Shown: piece by piece, positions 1 through 4,356 of the stretch
Layout: every line of letters starts with the position of its first letter
How positions within the stretch are numbered: position 1 is the first letter of the stretch
NCBI GenBank assembly: GCA_964429355.1
Contig: CAYSCH010000340.1
Location: 1-10,136 of the forward strand
Length of the DNA stretch: 10,136 nt
Direction: 5' to 3'
Source of the DNA: JAAYAY01 sp964429355
GTDB lineage: Bacteria; Planctomycetota; Planctomycetia; Pirellulales; Thermoguttaceae
Notes under the pieces: generated by a model
What the model saw: only the letters and a program-made list of their open reading frames with translations
The model's database searches: none
What the model was told of the DNA's origin: nothing
Position numbers and translations under genes: made by a program

Positions 1-1596
1 TACTACTCAACTTACAACGCTCCCGACGAGACCGAGGTGTCGCCCAATCGCAAGGTGATGGTGCTCGGCGGCGGCCCCAACCGCATCGGCCAGGGAATCG
101 AGTTCGACTACTGCTGCGTCCACGCCGCTTTCGCCCTTCGCGATGCGGGCATCGAGTCGATCATGGTCAACTGCAACCCGGAAACCGTCTCCACCGACTA
201 CGACACGTCGAACAAGCTCTACTTCGAGCCGCTCACGGTCGAGGATGTGCTCAGCATCTACGAGAAGGAGCAGCCGGAAGGCGTGATCGTGCAGTTCGGA
301 GGGCAAACCCCGCTGAACATTGCCGCCGAGCTGGCCGAGGCAGGTGTCAAAATACTAGGCACTTCGCCGGAAGCGATCGAGCTGGCCGAAGACCGGGACC
401 GTTTCCGCCAGGTCATGCGCAGGCTGGGCATACCCCAACCCGAGTCGGGAATGGCAGCCAATCTCGACCAGGCCCTGGAGATCGCCGCTACGATCGGGTA
501 TCCGCTCATGGTACGGCCCTCCTTTGTGCTCGGCGGGCGGGCCATGGAGGTCATCCACGACGAGGAGATGCTGCGGCGCTACGTGACGGTGGCCGTCGAT
601 GTGACGCCGGAACGGCCGATCCTGATCGACAAGTTCCTCGAGAATGCGATCGAAGTCGAGGCCGACGCCATCGCCGACGGCGAAGATGCATTTGTGCCCG
701 CCATCATGGAGCACATCGAGTTGGCCGGCATCCACTCGGGCGACTCGGCTTGCGTGATCCCGCCGATCAGCATTGCCCCCAAGCACATCGACACAATCTA
801 CCAGTACAACCGCAAGATCGCCATCGAGCTGGGCGTGGTGGGGTTGATGAATATCCAGTACGCCATCTATCAGGACACGGTCTACATCCTCGAGGCCAAC
901 CCACGTGCCAGCCGCACGGTGCCGCTGGTCTCCAAGGTCTGCAACATTCCCATGGCCCGGATTGCCACCGAGGTGATGTTCGGCAAGAAGCTCTCCGAAT
1001 TGGGACTGGGCCGAAAGGCGATTCCGCATTTTGGCGTCAAGGAGGCCGTCTTCCCATTCAATATGTACCACGAGGTCGATCCGGTGCTGGGCCCCGAGAT
1101 GCGGAGCACCGGAGAGGTGCTGGGAATGGCCAACTCCTTCGGCCTGGCCTTCTTCAAAGCCGAGGAAGCCACCGGCACGCCCCTGCCGCTGGACGGCACC
1201 GTGCTGATCACGGTGGCCGACCGGGACAAGGCCGCCGTTCAGGACGTCGCCCGTCGATTCCACGAACTGGGGTTCAAGATCGTGGCTACCTCCGGCACGC
1301 AAACGTTCCTGAGCGAGCAGGGAATCCCCGCCGAACCGATCGCCAAGCTCAGAGAAGGGCGTCCCAACCTGGTCGACGCCTTGATCGACAAGCAGATCCA
1401 GCTTGTCATCAACACGCCGCGCGGCAAGGCCAGCAAGACCGACGACGCCTACATTCGGCAGATGGCCATCCGCTACAAGGTTCCCTACGTGACCACCCTC
1501 GCCGCCGCGGTGGCGGCTGCCAAAGGCATCGATGCCTGCCGGAAAGGGCGCGGCCAGGTCAAGAGCCTGCAGGAATATCACCGCGACATCGTCTGA
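1..1596 (+). CDS. carB: Carbamoyl-phosphate synthase large subunit, C-terminal half (5' truncated by window edge)
   Basis: CarB makes carbamoyl phosphate from bicarbonate, ATP and glutamine-derived ammonia for pyrimidine and arginine synthesis, working in the cytoplasm with the amidotransferase CarA. The frame is open from base 1 (it reads YYSTYNAPDETEV before a GTG at 37), so the real start lies upstream; 531 codons are visible against about 1070 for the family. Visible parts, numbered from base 1: a pre-ATP-grasp fold with GGGPNRIGQGIEFDY (about 22-37) and NCNPETVSTDYDT; the second ATP-grasp domain, which phosphorylates carbamate, with VLGGRAME (about 176) and the metal/ATP site EANPRASRTVP (about 298-308); GPEMRSTGE; and the C-terminal MGS-like allosteric domain (about 389-531) with ATSGT and a conserved KVPYVTTL. 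No frameshift or missing catalytic segment is seen. The next gene on the right is convergent. Identity is very secure; the first half of the enzyme lies outside the window. Confidence 0.98.
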   Translation, partial: YYSTYNAPDETEVSPNRKVMVLGGGPNRIGQGIEFDYCCVHAAFALRDAGIESIMVNCNPETVSTDYDTSNKLYFEPLTVEDVLSIYEKEQPEGVIVQFGGQTPLNIAAELAEAGVKILGTSPEAIELAEDRDRFRQVMRRLGIPQPESGMAANLDQALEIAATIGYPLMVRPSFVLGGRAMEVIHDEEMLRRYVTVAVDVTPERPILIDKFLENAIEVEADAIADGEDAFVPAIMEHIELAGIHSGDSACVIPPISIAPKHIDTIYQYNRKIAIELGVVGLMNIQYAIYQDTVYILEANPRASRTVPLVSKVCNIPMARIATEVMFGKKLSELGLGRKAIPHFGVKEAVFPFNMYHEVDPVLGPEMRSTGEVLGMANSFGLAFFKAEEATGTPLPLDGTVLITVADRDKAAVQDVARRFHELGFKIVATSGTQTFLSEQGIPAEPIAKLREGRPNLVDALIDKQIQLVINTPRGKASKTDDAYIRQMAIRYKVPYVTTLAAAVAAAKGIDACRKGRGQVKSLQEYHRDIV

Positions 1597-1609
1597 CGAG
1601 CCCGAAGGA

Positions 1610-1677
1610 GCCGGGCTTCCGGACCATCCGCCTCTGAAACATGGCCCCTGCCCGTAGCCCAGCGAACGAAGCCCGGC
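1610..1677. repeat. 10-bp perfect inverted repeat behind carB
   Basis: GCCGGGCTTC at 1610-1619 is exactly complementary to GAAGCCCGGC at 1668-1677, with a 48-base loop. The left arm can instead pair locally: AGCCCG at 1599-1604 matches CGGGCT at 1612-1617 with a 7-base loop, so the two hairpins exclude each other. Neither is followed by a T-run. It lies between two convergent genes, so it may be a transcription-end structure or a copy of a dispersed intergenic repeat. Which of these it is cannot be told from one copy. Confidence 0.5.
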
Positions 1678-1694
1678 CTTTGGATGTTGCAGGT

Positions 1695-1718
1695 GATAGG
1701 TATTAAAATACCACTATC
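1695..1718. terminator. AT-rich hairpin between convergent genes, possible bidirectional terminator
   Basis: GATAGGTATT (1695-1704) and AATACC (1707-1712) plus TATC (1715-1718) form an interrupted dyad: GGTATT pairs with AATACC, and GATA pairs with TATC after a two-base bulge (AC). The central bases must stay unpaired, giving roughly a 5-bp stem with a TAAA loop plus four outer pairs. It stands out as AT-rich in GC-rich surroundings and lies about 20 bases from the stop of the - strand operon and 100 bases from the carB stop. There is no long T-run, so the terminator call is tentative; an operator is possible but nothing nearby needs one. Confidence 0.3.
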
Positions 1719-1738
1719 TTCGTATTATGTCTAGAGGA

Positions 1739-2236
1739 CTAACGACCTCCCGCCGGGAGGCTCTTGGCGTCCTCCGTCTCCTCCTCTGCAAACACCGGGG
1801 TTCCGTATGGGATCTCCGGCTGATAGACCCGTGCGGCGTCGATCGACGCGATCGCCCAGCCATTGCCCTTCTGCTGGAGCCGAAAGGTCTGTACCTCGTT
1901 GCGATCGGTGAAGATCAGTTCGACCTCGTAGAAGGCCGTGCCCGTCGGTACCCCGGGCAAGGGGCGCACGGCCTGGCCCACGATCCCGTCGTTGGTCCGC
2001 CGCAGGTTGGCCTGAAACGCCTCGGCCCCCTGTTGTTTGCGAAGATGGTCGAGCGACCTCTGCAGCTCGCCGGTCGCCAGCCGCAGGTAGGCGCGAACGT
2101 TCCCGTCGCGGGCCGCGTCGAAGAACGCCGCGATCGTATCCTCCGGCCTGGCCGGCAACCGATCCCCTGCGCGCATCAGGTAGGCCGCCCCCACGAGCGC
2201 CGCGATCAGGCCAATCTGGAGGATCCATTTTCTCAT
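1739..2236 (-). CDS. Small membrane-anchored protein, probably NTF2-like fold (last gene of the ATPase/SPFH operon)
   Basis: A 165-residue protein of unknown function. Residues about 5-20 (ILQIGLIAALVGAAYL) form one membrane segment after a short MRK start, with no lipobox cysteine, so it is probably an N-in anchored protein with its body outside the cytoplasm. The body (about 31-140) begins PEDTIAAFFDAARDGNVRAY and ends with paired strands (FYEVELIFTDR, then TFRLQQKGNGWAIASID). That pattern of helices followed by strands recalls NTF2-like/DUF4878-type domains; the fold call is moderate. The tail is acidic then Pro/Gly-rich and looks disordered. The ATG at 2234-2236 lies 22 bases after the stop of the preceding HflK-like gene, with a GGAG about 12 bases before it, so co-transcription is likely. 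By position it could be an accessory subunit of the SPFH assembly, but no partner is shown directly. Confidence 0.85.
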   Translation of the reverse strand: MRKWILQIGLIAALVGAAYLMRAGDRLPARPEDTIAAFFDAARDGNVRAYLRLATGELQRSLDHLRKQQGAEAFQANLRRTNDGIVGQAVRPLPGVPTGTAFYEVELIFTDRNEVQTFRLQQKGNGWAIASIDAARVYQPEIPYGTPVFAEEETEDAKSLPAGGR

Positions 2237-2258
2237 GAAACGGCGTGACTCCGAGATT

Positions 2259-3251
2259 TCACTCCTCGGGCTGCATGATTCCCAGGTCGACCGTCTCCGA
2301 CGCCTCCCGATCCACGACGATCTTCTTCATCCGCGGAAGGACCTCTTCCCTCGTCTCGAGAATCAGTCGCCGGACGGTCAGCTCCCGCCCTTCTGCCAGT
2401 TCCGCCTGGAGCCAGCGGAATCGTTCCGCGCCGCTGGAGGCCAGGAGCGTTGTCTGTTGGGCGAAGGCCTCCGCCTGCTGCAAGAGGCTGTCGGCGTCGG
2501 CCTCGGCGCTCTGCTGGAGACGGGCGGCGTAGCCCTGGGCCTCGTTGATCGCCCGTTGCTGATCCTCCCGTGCGGCCGTGACGTCGCGAAACGCGTCGGC
2601 CACCTCCTGGGGCGGTTCGGTCCGCTCGTCGAGCAGGACCGACGTGATTCGCACCCCGGCCTGGTAGCTGTCGAGCGTATCCTGGGCATGACGCTGCACC
2701 TCCGCCTGGAGCCAGCCGCGCCGGGTCGTGAGCACGTCGTCGACCTCCATTCTGGAAACCTCTTCACACAGCGCCCCCGCCACGGAGTTCTCAACCAGCA
2801 CCGGCACGTTGGCCGAGCGGAACAGGTAGCGGCGCACATCCTCGATCTGGTACTGGACGTTGGCCGAAAGCAGAATCACGTTGTTGTCGCCGGTCAGGCA
2901 TTCGGCCTCCTGGGGCTGCAACTGCCGCCCCAGTGCCCGACTCCATGGGTTGATCCCGACTCCCGACTGGTTCGCAGCGCCTGCGGGAGCTTTGGCCGGC
3001 GAGCTCAATCGGCTCATGCCGACACTCACCTGTTTCTGTTCCTGCACCCGGACCTTCACCACCCGGTCGATTCCATACGGGAACCCGAAATGCAGCCCCG
3101 GCTGGCTGACTTGCGGCAGCGCTCGGCCGCACCGGCGCACGACGGCCTGCTCGTTGGGTTGCACCGAGTAGAAGCCCGTCAGGGCATAGGCCGCCACCAG
3201 CCACGGCAGCAGCCGCCACCAGCGGAGTCGCTTCTTGGACCGGCTCGGCAT
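2259..3251 (-). CDS. Free-standing HflK-like SPFH (band 7) membrane protein
   Basis: HflK-type proteins are single-pass membrane proteins whose extracytoplasmic SPFH domains alternate with HflC in large cages, known in E. coli to surround the protease FtsH. From ATG 3249-3251 the protein has 330 residues: a basic tryptophan-rich cytoplasmic start (MPSRSKKRLRWWR), a membrane helix (about 14-28), an SPFH domain opening NEQAVVRRCGRALPQVSQPGLHF, the family hallmarks LTGDNNVILLSANVQYQI (119-136) and DDVLTTRRG, then EPPQEVADAFRDVTAARED (212-230), an Ala/Gln-rich coiled coil (about 230-290) and the closing LETREEVLPRMKKIVVD. Unusual is an insertion of about 40 residues (about 74-114), rich in Ser, Ala, Pro and Gly, between the first SPFH strands. 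An ATG at 3270-3272 and a TTG at 3300-3302 are alternative starts; neither they nor the chosen one has a good ribosome site, and the added residues lie over repeat-like spacer DNA. It follows hflC by 112 bp and precedes the small gene by 22 bp. Confidence 0.93.
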   Translation of the reverse strand: MPSRSKKRLRWWRLLPWLVAAYALTGFYSVQPNEQAVVRRCGRALPQVSQPGLHFGFPYGIDRVVKVRVQEQKQVSVGMSRLSSPAKAPAGAANQSGVGINPWSRALGRQLQPQEAECLTGDNNVILLSANVQYQIEDVRRYLFRSANVPVLVENSVAGALCEEVSRMEVDDVLTTRRGWLQAEVQRHAQDTLDSYQAGVRITSVLLDERTEPPQEVADAFRDVTAAREDQQRAINEAQGYAARLQQSAEADADSLLQQAEAFAQQTTLLASSGAERFRWLQAELAEGRELTVRRLILETREEVLPRMKKIVVDREASETVDLGIMQPEE

Positions 3252-3363
3252 TGGATGATAACTACGGTGCATGAAAAATTCGAAGCTCGAAATCCGCAAC
3301 AAATCCGCAGTGAAAAATCGGGGTGGTCAAAACGCAGGTTTCAATACCTACGAGGGACCCTCT
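3252..3363 (-). promoter_or_regulatory. 112-bp intra-operon spacer with short repeats (possible internal regulatory or processing region)
   Basis: The only sizeable gap inside the operon. Visible elements: a direct repeat of AAATCCGCA at 3290-3298 and 3301-3309, spaced 11 bases (one helical turn); a small inverted repeat TTCGA-AGC-TCGAA at 3279-3291; and a palindrome GAGGGACCCTC at 3352-3362 directly after the hflC stop codon (3364-3366). I see no convincing -35/-10 pair. It could hold an internal promoter, a regulator site or an mRNA processing point that sets the ratio of the downstream HflK-like protein to the upstream fusion, or simply be a dispersed spacer sequence. Confidence 0.3.
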
Positions 3364-4356
3364 TTACTTCTTCTCCTCGTTGCCTGGTGGTTCTTCCTCT
3401 GCCCTGGGTTTCGCTTCCTCCGCAGAGCGAGTGAGAAACTTGAGCAGGTCCGAGTCGCCGGAGAGGAGAATGGTGGTCTGGTTGTCGAGGAATCGCTTGT
3501 AAGCTTCGAGGGTCCGCATCAACTCGTAGAACTCGGGATCCTTGCCGTGGGCATCGGCGTAGGTGCGGGTTGCCTCCGCCTCGGCCTTGCCGCGAATCCG
3601 CTGGGCCTCGGCATCGGCCTGGGCCAGCTTGATCGTCTTTTCCTTGTCGGCCGCGGAACGAATCTTCTGGGCCTCCTTCTCGCCTTCCGCCCGGTACTGA
3701 CGGGCGATGCGGCCTCGTTCGGCCCGCATCCGCTGGAAGACGCTCTCCCGCACCTGGGCCGGCACGCCAATCCGTTTCAATCGCACGTCGACCACCGTGA
3801 TCCCGTAGGCCTCGGCTGCCTGCCGGGCGCAGGCCTCCGTGACGGTCCGCTGAATCTCATCGAGCTTGTGTTGTTCAGGATCGCTCGACACGAGGGCCTC
3901 GATAGGGTGGCTCCCCACGGCGGCCGCCAGTTGCGACCAGACGATGTCGTGCAGCCTCGCCTCGGCTCCCGCGGAATCGTTCACGGTCTCCAAGAAACGC
4001 CGGGGATCCTCGACCTGCCAGCAGACGTAGACGTCCAGGTCGACGTTTTTCTTCTCGGCCGCCAGGAACTCGGAATGCCGCGGATCGTAGATCTGCAACC
4101 GCCGGTCGATGCGAATCGCCGACTGCCAGGGCATCTTGAAATGGAGGCCCGCGTCGCGCGGCTGGTACTTTTCCCAGGTGCCGACCAGCCAGGGCCTTTC
4201 CCGCCAGACGTCGAGCCCGATGAGCCGATAGGCATCCACGGGACGCCCGAACTGGGTGACAATCACCATCTCCGTCTCGTCGACCAGCAGCAGCGAGCGG
4301 TAGCCGGCCACGGCCAGGATGGCAAACAGAATCAGTAGAAGAAACCGAAGTCTCAT
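3364..4356 (-). CDS. hflC: HflC-like SPFH (band 7) membrane protein
   Basis: HflC partners HflK in a membrane-bound cage; in E. coli the pair modulates FtsH proteolysis. The 330-residue product has a membrane helix at about 3-18 (LRFLLLILFAILAVAG), then the SPFH domain (ETEMVIVTQFGRPV; GLHFKMPW; AEKKNVDLDVYVCWQVEDPRRF), GITVVDVRLKRIGVP (185-199), RMRAERGRIARQYRAEGEKEA (209-229), a Lys/Glu/Ala-rich coiled coil (about 222-270) and the HflC signature KDPEFYELMRTLEAYKRFL (272-290). It ends in a charged tail (EEEPPGNEEKK). Compared with E. coli HflC it lacks a long loop before GIxVVDVR and has about 20 extra residues with several Trp before GLHF. Its ATG overlaps the upstream ATPase-HflK stop in an ATGA (4353-4356), and AGGA lies 9 bases before the start, so translation is probably coupled to the fusion protein. 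That argues they assemble together. Family assignment is secure; the function with FtsH is inferred from the family. Confidence 0.96.
   Translation of the reverse strand: MRLRFLLLILFAILAVAGYRSLLLVDETEMVIVTQFGRPVDAYRLIGLDVWRERPWLVGTWEKYQPRDAGLHFKMPWQSAIRIDRRLQIYDPRHSEFLAAEKKNVDLDVYVCWQVEDPRRFLETVNDSAGAEARLHDIVWSQLAAAVGSHPIEALVSSDPEQHKLDEIQRTVTEACARQAAEAYGITVVDVRLKRIGVPAQVRESVFQRMRAERGRIARQYRAEGEKEAQKIRSAADKEKTIKLAQADAEAQRIRGKAEAEATRTYADAHGKDPEFYELMRTLEAYKRFLDNQTTILLSGDSDLLKFLTRSAEEAKPRAEEEPPGNEEKK

Noticed and set aside
355..1581. A 408-codon - strand frame opposite carB
   Set aside because: It lies entirely inside conserved carB coding sequence and its translation is His/Gly/Asp-rich with no family features.
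2235..3434. A 399-codon + strand frame over the second HflK gene and spacer
   Set aside because: It crosses a gene with clear HflK motifs on the other strand and has no coherent protein features.
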